Positions 9,699-16,305 of a stretch of DNA of 23,116 bases are shown one piece after another. The notes under the pieces are model-generated. The model was not told the DNA's origin. It saw nothing but the letters and a program-made list of their open reading frames with translations, and searched no databases. The DNA comes from an uncultured Opitutia bacterium (GTDB lineage: Bacteria > Verrucomicrobiota > Verrucomicrobiia > Opitutales > UBA953), in contig CAIRWP010000301.1 of assembly GCA_903882335.1 (NCBI GenBank), forward strand, positions 1-23,116, given 5' to 3'. Each line of letters starts with the position of its first letter. Positions within the stretch are counted from its first letter, which is position 1. The position numbers and the translations under genes are program-made.

Positions 9699-9729
9699 GG
9701 GGGCTAAACCCTTGCGATGGGAAGCGAGG

Positions 9730-9735
9730 TGTCAA
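9730..9735 (-). promoter_or_regulatory. Possible -35 element for the TPR/ABC/acc operon
   Basis: A perfect TTGACA reads on the minus strand at 9735-9730, about 32 bp upstream of the first gene's ATG. The sequence 17-19 bp downstream (GGGTTTAG region, 9710-9704) is a poor -10 match. The position is right for a near-leaderless transcript, but the call rests on one hexamer. Confidence 0.3.
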
Positions 9736-9759
9736 CCCCCGCCTCCCCCTGCCTCCGGG

Positions 9760-9785
9760 CTTGTCCCCGCCTCCCGGCGGGCAAG
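9760..9785 (+). other. GC-rich hairpin overlapping the ribosome-binding site of the phosphohexomutase
   Basis: CTTG (9760-9763) plus CCCGCC (9766-9771) pair with GGCGGG (9776-9781) plus CAAG (9782-9785), giving ten base pairs with a 2-base bulge and a TCCC loop. The 3' arm overlaps AAGGA (9784-9788), the likely Shine-Dalgarno sequence for the ATG at 9799. No T-run follows, so it is not a terminator. Confidence 0.45.
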
Positions 9786-9798
9786 GATGGCGTCTCCC

Positions 9799-11730
9799 AT
9801 GAGCGCCTCCGCCGTCGACCTCCTCTCCGCCCTCCGGACCGCCCAAGCCCAGGGGCAGTTGTCCGCCGCCGCCGTCGGTCAGGCCAGCGGGTGGCTCCAG
9901 TCGGGCGCCTTACCCGCCGCCGCCTTGGAGTCACTGGCCGACCTCATCGCCCGAGGGGCGTGGGCCGAGCTCGAGGACCGTTTCTACAAGGGCATCGCCT
10001 TCGGGACCGGCGGCATGCGCGGCCGGACGGTCGGCCGGGTGTCCGCCGCCAACGAGCTGGCCGCCGACGGGACCCCGGTCCGGGCGGCCGTGGGCTCCGC
10101 CTGCCTGAACGATATCAACGTCCTGCGCGCGGTGCTCGGTCTCTGGCGCCACGTCGCCGCCGCGCACCCGTCCCCGCGGATCGTGATCGCCCATGATGTC
10201 CGCCATTTCTCCCGGCACTTCGCCGAGCTCGTGGCCTCCGCCTGGTCGCAACTCGGCGGCGAGGCCTACCTCTTCGCTGGCGCGCGTTCCACGCCCCAGC
10301 TCAGCTTCACCGTAAGGCACCTGGGAGCCCAGGCCGGCGTGGTCATCACGGCCAGCCACAACCCGTCGCACGACAACGGCTTCAAGTGCTGCCTCGGGCA
10401 CGGCGGCCAGGTGACCCCGCCCGACGACGTCGCCATCGTCGCGGAGGTCGGTAAGCTCGGGCCGGCGGACGTCGCCCCCTACCTCGAGAAGGACCTGGCC
10501 CGCGTGCGGACCGTCGACGCCGCCGCCGAGGAGGCCTACCTCGCCCGCGTGGCCGGCATCGTCCTCGAACCCGAACTGATGGCGCGGCATGCGCCCAAGG
10601 TCGTCTACACCAACCTGCACGGCACCGGCGACGTGACCGTCGTCCCGGCGCTTCGCCGCCTCGGCCTGGATCCGCACCTCGTCCACGAGCAGCTGGAGCA
10701 TGACGGCCGCTTCCCGACCGTGCCCTCCCCGAACCCCGAGAGCCCCGCGGCCTTCGCGCTCGCGCTCAAACTGGCCGGCGAGGTCGGGGCCGACCTCGTG
10801 CTCGCGACCGACCCCGATTCCGACCGCGTGGGCGTGGCTTGCCCGCAGGCCGACGGCGCCTACCGCCTGCTCACCGGCAACGAGGTCGCGGCGTTGCTCG
10901 CCGAATTCCGCCTCTCCGCCCTGAAGGACGCCGCCTTGATCCCCGCCGCAGGCTCCCCGCAGGCGGTCGTCCTCAAGTCCCTGGTCACCACGCCGCTCGT
11001 CGCGGCGATCTGCGCCCGGCACGGCGTGCGTTGCGTCGAGACGTTGGTCGGCTTCAAGTGGATCGCCCGGAAACTCGAGCGTTGGTCGCGCCAGCTCGCC
11101 GAAGGCGCCGGGGCCGACGCGCCCAACCTGCCGCTGCGCCGGCGCGCGCCGCTGGCCCTCCGCCACGCCAGCCTCTTCGTCCTCGGCGCCGAGGAGAGCT
11201 ACGGCTACCTTGCCGACGACGCGGTCCGCGACAAGGACGCCAACGCGACGGTCGTGCTGCTCTGCGAGTTCGCGGCGCTGCTGCGGTCGCGCGGCCGCAC
11301 CTTACTCGACGCGCTCGATGTGCTGCATCTCAGCCACGGCGCCTACCACGAGGACCTGCTCAACCTCACCTTCGAGGGCGCCGAGGGCGCCGCGGCCATC
11401 CGCCGCATCGTCGCCTCGTGGCGCGCCCAGCCGCCCCGCGAGATCGACGGCGCCAAGGTGCTGCGCATGACGGACTATGAGCGCGACGAGGTGCTCGACG
11501 CCGAGGGCGAGCGCGTGCCGCCAGAGGAGTTCATCCTGGCCGAGCTCGCCGACGGCCGACGCGTCGCGGTGCGCGCCTCGGGCACCGAGCCCAAGGCGAA
11601 GTTCTACGCTTTCGCCCGCGCGGCGGTGGCCGATGCCGACGACCTGTCCGCCGCCCGCGCCCGCGCCCGCGCCGCCGCCCTTTCCCTCCGCGCCTGGCTT
11701 GAGGCCGACGCCCAGCGCCGCGCCCGTTGA
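9799..11730 (+). CDS. Phosphoglucomutase/phosphomannomutase (alpha-D-phosphohexomutase, PGM2-like)
   Basis: This enzyme interconverts hexose 1- and 6-phosphates through a phosphoserine. All four family signatures are present in order: TASHNP with catalytic Ser186, the Mg-binding DPDSDR (338-343), the sugar-binding loop GAEESYG (463-469), and the phosphate-binding RASGTEP (592-598). An early FGTGGMRG motif and the 643-residue length fit the PGM2/PgcA-like branch, longer than the 450-residue AlgC type. I prefer the ATG at 9799 because AAGGA lies 10 bases upstream; the ATG at 9787 has that sequence abutting it, and the frame upstream to 9697 is Pro/Arg-rich shadow. A role in glycogen or surface-polysaccharide precursor supply is likely, but the substrate cannot be read from sequence. 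Confidence 0.92.
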   Translation: MSASAVDLLSALRTAQAQGQLSAAAVGQASGWLQSGALPAAALESLADLIARGAWAELEDRFYKGIAFGTGGMRGRTVGRVSAANELAADGTPVRAAVGSACLNDINVLRAVLGLWRHVAAAHPSPRIVIAHDVRHFSRHFAELVASAWSQLGGEAYLFAGARSTPQLSFTVRHLGAQAGVVITASHNPSHDNGFKCCLGHGGQVTPPDDVAIVAEVGKLGPADVAPYLEKDLARVRTVDAAAEEAYLARVAGIVLEPELMARHAPKVVYTNLHGTGDVTVVPALRRLGLDPHLVHEQLEHDGRFPTVPSPNPESPAAFALALKLAGEVGADLVLATDPDSDRVGVACPQADGAYRLLTGNEVAALLAEFRLSALKDAALIPAAGSPQAVVLKSLVTTPLVAAICARHGVRCVETLVGFKWIARKLERWSRQLAEGAGADAPNLPLRRRAPLALRHASLFVLGAEESYGYLADDAVRDKDANATVVLLCEFAALLRSRGRTLLDALDVLHLSHGAYHEDLLNLTFEGAEGAAAIRRIVASWRAQPPREIDGAKVLRMTDYERDEVLDAEGERVPPEEFILAELADGRRVAVRASGTEPKAKFYAFARAAVADADDLSAARARARAAALSLRAWLEADAQRRAR

Positions 11731-11735
11731 TCGCC

Positions 11736-11966
11736 ATGCGCCACTTCTTGATCTTCCCTTGCCTCGCGTTGGCCGGTTGCGCGGTCCCCGCGAACGACCC
11801 GTCCTTCCGGGCGGAGAAATCCCCCGCCGCCGCGGCGCTCGCCGGCGAGGCTCCGGCCGAAGGCACGCTGGAGGACCGGATCCGCGCGGCCAACGAGCGC
11901 AACGACCGGCGCCTGCGCGACGGCGACTGGCGCGCGGTCAAGCCAGCCGTCGGCCCCAAGCCTTAG
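11736..11966 (+). CDS. Small lipoprotein of unknown function
   Basis: A 76-residue protein with a short signal peptide, MRHFLIFPCLALAGC, and lipobox LAGC with Cys15 as lipidation site. Ala at +2 suggests outer-membrane sorting by the enterobacterial rule. The mature part has a helical charged segment (EDRIRAANERNDRRLRDGDW) and ends near VKPAVGPKP. I chose the ATG at 11736, 5 bp after the mutase stop; a TTG at 11727 overlapping that stop would add three residues before the signal. I recognise no domain. Proximity to the mutase implies co-transcription, not shared function. Confidence 0.65.
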   Translation: MRHFLIFPCLALAGCAVPANDPSFRAEKSPAAAALAGEAPAEGTLEDRIRAANERNDRRLRDGDWRAVKPAVGPKP

Positions 11967-11971
11967 GCCTA
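11964..11971. other. Palindrome TAGGCCTA holding the stop codons of two convergent genes
   Basis: TAG at 11964-11966 ends the plus-strand lipoprotein gene. CTA at 11969-11971 (TAG on the minus strand) ends the amidohydrolase-like gene. With GC between them they form a perfect 8-bp palindrome, leaving 2 bp between the genes and no space for a terminator. Confidence 0.9.
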
Positions 11972-12874
11972 GCGTAGCTTCGTCCCGAAGTGCCGCTCGA
12001 AATAGACCTCGAGCGCCTCGGCGACGGCTTTGGCCGTCGCGGCCCGGTGTGCCGGGGTGTCGCGTTGCGGCGCCGGGACCTCGAATTGCGCCGCGTCGAG
12101 TCGGCCGCCGTCCCGCGAGCCATGCGCCGCGATGTCGTAAGCCCCGTTGAAGTAAGGGTCCGTCTTCGCCAGGACCTCCGCGGGCGAGGGGACCGCGGGC
12201 ACGCCGCGCGCGGCGAGCAGGCCGCCGAGGCTGCTCTCTCCGCGGACCAGCTCGGAGAACTTCGCGGGCGTCCGCCGGCTCAGCGCCCGGAGCGAGGAAC
12301 GGGCCGCCACCGTGTCATCGGCGTCGAGGCGCGCGTCGGGCAGGCGTAGGTCGTCGGCCTTGAGGAGGTAGCCGATCTCGAGCCGTTGCTTCGGATGGCC
12401 GTGGGAATGGATGTCGAGGTAGAGCCCGTGCGGTGACCGCGCCAGCACCGCCTGTTCTGCGGCGTCGATGGCGCCGTGGTACTCGCGCCAGGTCCGGATC
12501 GCGACCGGGTCCGTCGCGCCCTCGGCCAGCGCGCGGTTGCAGTCGACCTTCCGGCGGGAGAGTTCGCAGACGATCAGGTGCGGCGCGCGGCCGAACCGCT
12601 CCCGCAGCGCGTCGCGGATCGCCTCGGCCAGGGCGCGCGCATGGCTGTCGCGCACGGTCACGCCCGTGGTCCGGTCCGGGATCTCCGCGGGCGCGATCGC
12701 GCCGTCGTGCGGCACGGAGAGCACGATTGGCAGCTCGCCGGACCAATGCCGGATATAACCTGTTTCGCCGGTACGGCCCGGTACGGGCGGGGTCGGGGCG
12801 GCGGGCGTGGTCGTTTCCGGCGCGCACGCGACCAGGAGGAGGCAAGCGAGCAGGATGGACAGTCCGCGGAGCAT
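11969..12874 (-). CDS. N-formylglutamate-amidohydrolase-like lipoprotein
   Basis: A 301-residue protein. The signal peptide ends in lipobox LVAC (14-17; lipidated Cys17), followed by a Thr/Pro/Ala-rich tether. The catalytic region resembles the N-formylglutamate amidohydrolase (FGase, PF05013-type) fold: SVPHDG (residues 53-58), SRRKVDCNR (106-114) and DIHSHGH (154-160), which supply the His/Asp/Arg set expected for a zinc amidohydrolase. Classical FGases act in the cytoplasm on histidine-degradation intermediates. Export and lipidation point instead to a periplasmic or outer-membrane substrate, perhaps a peptide or modified amino acid (inference). It starts 5 bp after the aroB stop and is last in the operon. 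No hut gene is nearby. Confidence 0.75.
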   Translation of the reverse strand: MLRGLSILLACLLLVACAPETTTPAAPTPPVPGRTGETGYIRHWSGELPIVLSVPHDGAIAPAEIPDRTTGVTVRDSHARALAEAIRDALRERFGRAPHLIVCELSRRKVDCNRALAEGATDPVAIRTWREYHGAIDAAEQAVLARSPHGLYLDIHSHGHPKQRLEIGYLLKADDLRLPDARLDADDTVAARSSLRALSRRTPAKFSELVRGESSLGGLLAARGVPAVPSPAEVLAKTDPYFNGAYDIAAHGSRDGGRLDAAQFEVPAPQRDTPAHRAATAKAVAEALEVYFERHFGTKLR

Positions 12875-12879
12875 GGAGT

Positions 12880-13977
12880 TCAGGCGACCGCCCCGCCGGC
12901 GACGAAGGCTGCGATGGCCCGGTCCTCGGGGACATCGTCCGCGGTCACCGCGGTGCCGACGCCCTGGAGCAGCACGAAGCGCAGCTTGCCCGCGCGGACC
13001 TTCTTGTCGCGCTTCATCGCCGCGAGCATCGGCGCCAGCGGCAGCGGCGCGCGCAGCCGGTCGGGGAGGCCGTGCGCGCGGACCGTCGCGGCGACGGCCG
13101 TGGCTTCCGCCGCGGTGCAGCGCCCGAGGTCGGCCGATAGGCGGGCGGCCATGACGAGCCCGATCGCGACGGCCTCGCCGTGCAGGTAGGTGCCGTAGCC
13201 GGCGGTGGCCTCGATGGCGTGGCCGAAGGTGTGGCCGAGGTTGAGCAGGGCGCGGCCGCCGGTGGCGCTCGTCTCGCGTTCATCGCCAGCGACGACCGCG
13301 GCCTTGATCTCCACGCAGCGGCGGATGACCGCGGGCAGCAGCGCGTGGTCCCAGGCGAGCGGGGCGTTCGCCTGCAGCCGGCGAAACAGGTCGGCGTCGG
13401 CCAGTAGGCCGTGCTTGATCACCTCGGCCATGCCGGCGGCGAACTCGCGCGGCGGTAGCGTCGCCAGCAGGTCGGTGTCGGCGAAGACGGCCGTCGGCTG
13501 GTGGAAGGCGCCGACCAGGTTCTTGCCGGCGGCGAGGTTGATGCCGGTCTTGCCGCCGACGGAGCTGTCGACCATCGCGAGCAGGGTGGTCGGCAGCTGG
13601 TAGAAAGCGACGCCGCGTTGGTAGGAGGCCGCGGCGAACCCCGCGAGGTCGCCGATGACGCCGCCGCCGAGCGCGAAGACCGCGCCGTCGCGGGCGATGC
13701 CTTGGGCCGCGAGGAAATCCCACGCGCGGGCGAGTTCACCGGCGGACTTGGCGGTCTCGCCGTCGGCGGCCGTGACGAGCACGGGCATGCGCTTGGCCAG
13801 CTCCGCGACGAACGCCGGCTGGGCGGCGGCGACGCCGGGCGAGGTGAGGGCGGCGCAACGCTGGCCGGCCGCGAGCCGCTGGTCGGCGACGGCCAAGGCC
13901 TCGTGGCGCAGGCCGGCGCCGATCCTCACGGGGTAGGAACGGTCGCCTAGTTCAACCTGCACGGTCTCGGCCGACAT
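12880..13977 (-). CDS. aroB: 3-dehydroquinate synthase
   Basis: This enzyme converts DAHP to 3-dehydroquinate, step two of the shikimate pathway, using NAD and a divalent metal. At 365 residues it has normal length. Motifs in order are the NAD-binding GGGVIGD (104-110), QLPTTLLAMVDSSVGGKTG (127-145), KNLVGAFHQP, EVIKHG (185-190, metal-ligand Glu), GHTFGHAIE and HGEAV (metal-ligand His). The ATG at 13977 starts MSAETVQVEL; the frame is open upstream to 14268, but that part overlaps ftsY with Arg/Gly-rich shadow composition and was rejected. A 41-bp gap separates it from ftsY. All catalytic residues I can check are present. Confidence 0.95.
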   Translation of the reverse strand: MSAETVQVELGDRSYPVRIGAGLRHEALAVADQRLAAGQRCAALTSPGVAAAQPAFVAELAKRMPVLVTAADGETAKSAGELARAWDFLAAQGIARDGAVFALGGGVIGDLAGFAAASYQRGVAFYQLPTTLLAMVDSSVGGKTGINLAAGKNLVGAFHQPTAVFADTDLLATLPPREFAAGMAEVIKHGLLADADLFRRLQANAPLAWDHALLPAVIRRCVEIKAAVVAGDERETSATGGRALLNLGHTFGHAIEATAGYGTYLHGEAVAIGLVMAARLSADLGRCTAAEATAVAATVRAHGLPDRLRAPLPLAPMLAAMKRDKKVRAGKLRFVLLQGVGTAVTADDVPEDRAIAAFVAGGAVA

Positions 13978-14018
13978 GAGCCCACCGTGGCGGGCGAACG
14001 CGGCGGTGGCAAGCCAAC

Positions 14019-14924
14019 CTAGCCGCCGAGGCCGGTGACCGAGCGGGCGTAGCCCCGCGGATCGAACGCCTGGAGGTCCTCCGGCTTCTCGCCGAGGCCG
14101 ATGAAGCGCACGGGGACGCCCAGCTCGCGGACCACGGCGACGAGCGCGCCGCCGCGGGCGGTGCCGTCGAGCTTGGTCACCACGAGCCCCGTGAGGCCGA
14201 CGGCTTCGTGGAAGATGCGGGCCTGTTCGATGGAGTTGGCCCCGAGCGAGCCGTCGAGCACCAGCCACTTCTCGTGCGGGGCGTCGGCCTGCGCCTTGGC
14301 GGTCACGCGCACGACCTTGCGGAGTTCCTCCAGCAGGTGGGCCTTGGTGTGCAGGCGGCCCGCCGTATCGAGGAGCACCACGTCGCAGCCGCGGGCGGTC
14401 CCCGCTTTGACGGCGTCGAACGCCACCGCGGCCGGGTCGGCGCCGGCGGCGCCGCCGACGACCTCGACGCCGAGCCGGTCGGCCCAGGCGGAAAGTTGCT
14501 CGCCGGCCGCGGCGCGGAAGGTGTCACAGGCGCCGAGCAGGCACGTCCGGCCTTCCTGCTGCCAGCGCCAGGCGAGCTTGGCGGCGGTCGTCGTCTTGCC
14601 CGCGCCGTTGACGCCCAGCAGCATCACGACGAGCGGCTGGCCGGTCGCGAGGGGCTTCGTCGTGGCCGGCGTGAGGGCGCGTTCGATGACGGCGGCCGCG
14701 GCCTCGGCCGCGCCGGCCTGACGTAACCCGCCGTCCGCCTTCCAGGCGGCCTGCGCCGCCGCGACCACCTCGTCGGCGGTCGCCGGCCCGAAGTCGGCCG
14801 CCAGCAGGCGCTCGCGCAGGCCCTCGGCGGAACCAGTGTCCATCGGGCGGGCGAGTAGGTTCGCCACCGCGTCCGCGGTGCGGCTCAGTCCGGCCTTCAG
14901 CCTATCGAGGAAACCGCCCGCCAT
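14019..14924 (-). CDS. ftsY: Signal recognition particle receptor FtsY
   Basis: A 301-residue SRP GTPase that docks SRP-ribosome complexes at the membrane and, with Ffh, delivers nascent membrane proteins. An N domain (about 1-90) is followed by the G domain: P-loop GVNGAGKTTT (104-113), DTFRAAA (134-140), DTAGR (186-190), TKLDGTARGG (250-259) and the closing GLGEKPEDLQAFD. There is no acidic A domain, as in many non-enteric bacteria; the N-terminus MAGGFLDRLKAGLSRT is an amphipathic membrane-targeting helix. The SRP-GTPase motif written DASTGQN in E. coli reads DGSLGAN here (224-230). The gene starts 7 bp after the nusE-nusB fusion. Confidence 0.95.
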   Translation of the reverse strand: MAGGFLDRLKAGLSRTADAVANLLARPMDTGSAEGLRERLLAADFGPATADEVVAAAQAAWKADGGLRQAGAAEAAAAVIERALTPATTKPLATGQPLVVMLLGVNGAGKTTTAAKLAWRWQQEGRTCLLGACDTFRAAAGEQLSAWADRLGVEVVGGAAGADPAAVAFDAVKAGTARGCDVVLLDTAGRLHTKAHLLEELRKVVRVTAKAQADAPHEKWLVLDGSLGANSIEQARIFHEAVGLTGLVVTKLDGTARGGALVAVVRELGVPVRFIGLGEKPEDLQAFDPRGYARSVTGLGG

Positions 14925-14931
14925 CCGTGGG

Positions 14932-15702
14932 TCAGCCGCCCTCGGCCTTGCGCGGGTCGCGGCCGAGCTCGGACATGTAGCTGTCGAGGATGCCGTTGAC
15001 GAAGCGGCGGGACTCCTCGGTGGAGAACTCCTTCGCGATGTCGACGGCCTCGTTGATGCTGACGATCGGCGGGATGTCCGTGCGGCGCATCAGTTCGAAC
15101 ACCGCCAGGCGCAGGATGGCCAGGTCGACGCGGGCGATGCGGCCGAACGCCCAGTTCGTCGCGTACTTGGTGACGACCTCATCGATCAGGGTGACGTCGC
15201 GGATGACGCCGTGGATGAGCTCCTCGGCGAAGGCGAAGTACTCGCGGCCCTGCTCGCGGCCATGGAGGAAGTCGAAGAGGGCGGTGACCAGGTCGGCGTG
15301 CCGCTGGCTTTCCCAGGCGCAGAGGAACTGGACGGCGGCCACGCGGTTGTCGTGGCGGCGGTTGCGCTTGGCCGGGGCGGCGGCGGGGTCCGGGACGACC
15401 GGTTCGTCCGGCTGCACGATGGTGATGTCGATGCCGGCCGGCAGGTTGAGGCGCTGCATGACCTGGATCGTCTGCGCGTTGGCCCCGATGACCTCGACGA
15501 GGCGGTGGTGGGCGCGGATCTCGTCCTGGCCGGCGGCGCGGGCGACCTCGACGCGCGAGGGCAGCGGCAGCGGGCCGTTGACGCGGGCGTCCGTGCGGGC
15601 CGCCTGCGCGGCGATCTCCCCGGCGGATTGGTCGACGAGGCGGTGGTCGAGGCCGTGAATCCGGATGCGGATCCGGGCGGAAGCGGAGGTCGGGGCGTCC
15701 AT
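14932..15702 (-). CDS. nusB: NusE (ribosomal S10)-NusB fusion, transcription antitermination factor
   Basis: A single 256-residue frame with two domains. Residues 10-96 align without gaps, except one loop, to ribosomal protein S10/NusE: RIRIR (10-14), DHRLVDQ (19-25), GPLPLPSR (43-50), EIRAHHRLV (61-69) and LPAGIDITI (87-95). Against E. coli S10 from memory I count 38 identities in 75 aligned positions. Residues 97-112 are a Pro/Ala/acidic linker. Residues 113-250 are a full NusB: RRHDNRVAAVQFL, then LIDEVVTKYATNWAFGRIARVDLAILRLAVFEL and IPPIVSINEAVDIAKEF ending in FVNGILD. Known biology: NusB and S10 heterodimerise and bind boxA RNA in rRNA antitermination. Inference: the complex is made as one chain. 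The ATG shares its A with the ribH stop (TGATG), so translation is coupled. No internal ATG fits a separate NusB. Confidence 0.93.
   Translation of the reverse strand: MDAPTSASARIRIRIHGLDHRLVDQSAGEIAAQAARTDARVNGPLPLPSRVEVARAAGQDEIRAHHRLVEVIGANAQTIQVMQRLNLPAGIDITIVQPDEPVVPDPAAAPAKRNRRHDNRVAAVQFLCAWESQRHADLVTALFDFLHGREQGREYFAFAEELIHGVIRDVTLIDEVVTKYATNWAFGRIARVDLAILRLAVFELMRRTDIPPIVSINEAVDIAKEFSTEESRRFVNGILDSYMSELGRDPRKAEGG
14953..15366 (-). other. NusB domain of the fusion
   Basis: This segment codes for residues 113-250 and covers the whole E. coli NusB length (about 139 residues), from the basic first helix to the FVNG(V/I)LD final helix. No truncation is visible. Confidence 0.9.
15415..15675 (-). 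other. S10/NusE domain of the fusion, with shortened ribosome-binding loop
   Basis: This segment codes for residues 10-96. Residues 51-61 (coded by 15520-15552) replace 21 residues of E. coli S10 (46-66) with 11, exactly at the long hairpin that reaches into the 30S subunit. The globular part that contacts NusB is otherwise collinear. Confidence 0.85.
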
Positions 15703-16241
15703 CAGTTCTGGGCGAAGGGGTCCTTGCCGTCGCGCTTCGAGCGCTCCTCGGCGTCGACCTCGTCGAGACGGGCGCCGAGCGTGACGCGGTGGAAGGCCAT
15801 CGTGAGGGCGGCCTGGGCGAACTCGCAGCCGCGGTCGAGGGCGCCCTTGCAGCGGAGCTCGGCCTGGGCGCGGTCGTTCGTCACGACGATCCCGTTGATG
15901 ATGGGCACCTCGGCGCGCAGGGCGGCGTCCTGGAGCGCGTGGGCGGTGGAATGGGCGATGACCTCGTGGTGCGGGGTGTCGCCGGCGATGACCACGCCGA
16001 GGCCGATGACGCAGTCATAATCCCCGCTCATCGCGCTCATGTAGGCCGCGTAGGGGATCTCGCCGGAGCCCGGCACGCGGACCACGACGATGTTGGCCTC
16101 CGGCACGTTGCCGTTCCGGAGGGTCCGGTTCACCCGGCGCAGCAGCGCGTCCACGAGCTCCCCGTTATAGCCGGCGGCGATGACCGCGAAGTGCAGTTCG
16201 GTGCCGTCGATGGCGTCGGGGATGGGCTTGTCCTGGCTCAT
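15702..16241 (-). CDS. ribH: 6,7-dimethyl-8-ribityllumazine synthase
   Basis: This enzyme condenses the pyrimidinedione with dihydroxybutanone phosphate in the penultimate riboflavin step. At 179 residues it is slightly long because of a charged tail (about 155-179) ending DGKDPFAQN. Recognised motifs are VPGSGEIP (57-63 region), GVVIAGDTPHHEV with the catalytic-type His91, and TNDRAQAELR with Arg130. Two normally aromatic pocket positions have changed: the Phe of VPG(A/S)FE is Gly60 and the Phe of PxxFG is Asn116. It follows ribBA after 64 bp and shares one base with the nusE-nusB start. The family call is firm; catalytic competence is probable but not proven, given the substitutions. Confidence 0.9.
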   Translation of the reverse strand: MSQDKPIPDAIDGTELHFAVIAAGYNGELVDALLRRVNRTLRNGNVPEANIVVVRVPGSGEIPYAAYMSAMSGDYDCVIGLGVVIAGDTPHHEVIAHSTAHALQDAALRAEVPIINGIVVTNDRAQAELRCKGALDRGCEFAQAALTMAFHRVTLGARLDEVDAEERSKRDGKDPFAQN

Positions 16242-16305
16242 GGTGGGAAGAACGAAAGACCGAGAGAAGGGGTTCGCCCCGCGGCTTCAAGCGGAAACGC
16301 CGGGC

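Noticed and set aside
13982..14009. Inverted repeat CCACCG/CGGTGG between ftsY and aroB
   Set aside because: The 6-bp stem has a 16-base loop and no T-run; likely chance in GC-rich sequence.
13978..14268. N-terminal extension of aroB
   Set aside because: It overlaps ftsY, has shadow composition, and AroB has its normal length and start from the ATG at 13977.
16269..16280. GGGG-TTCG-CCCC hairpin between ribBA and ribH as a terminator or attenuator
   Set aside because: The stem is only four base pairs and is not followed by a T-run; too weak to call.
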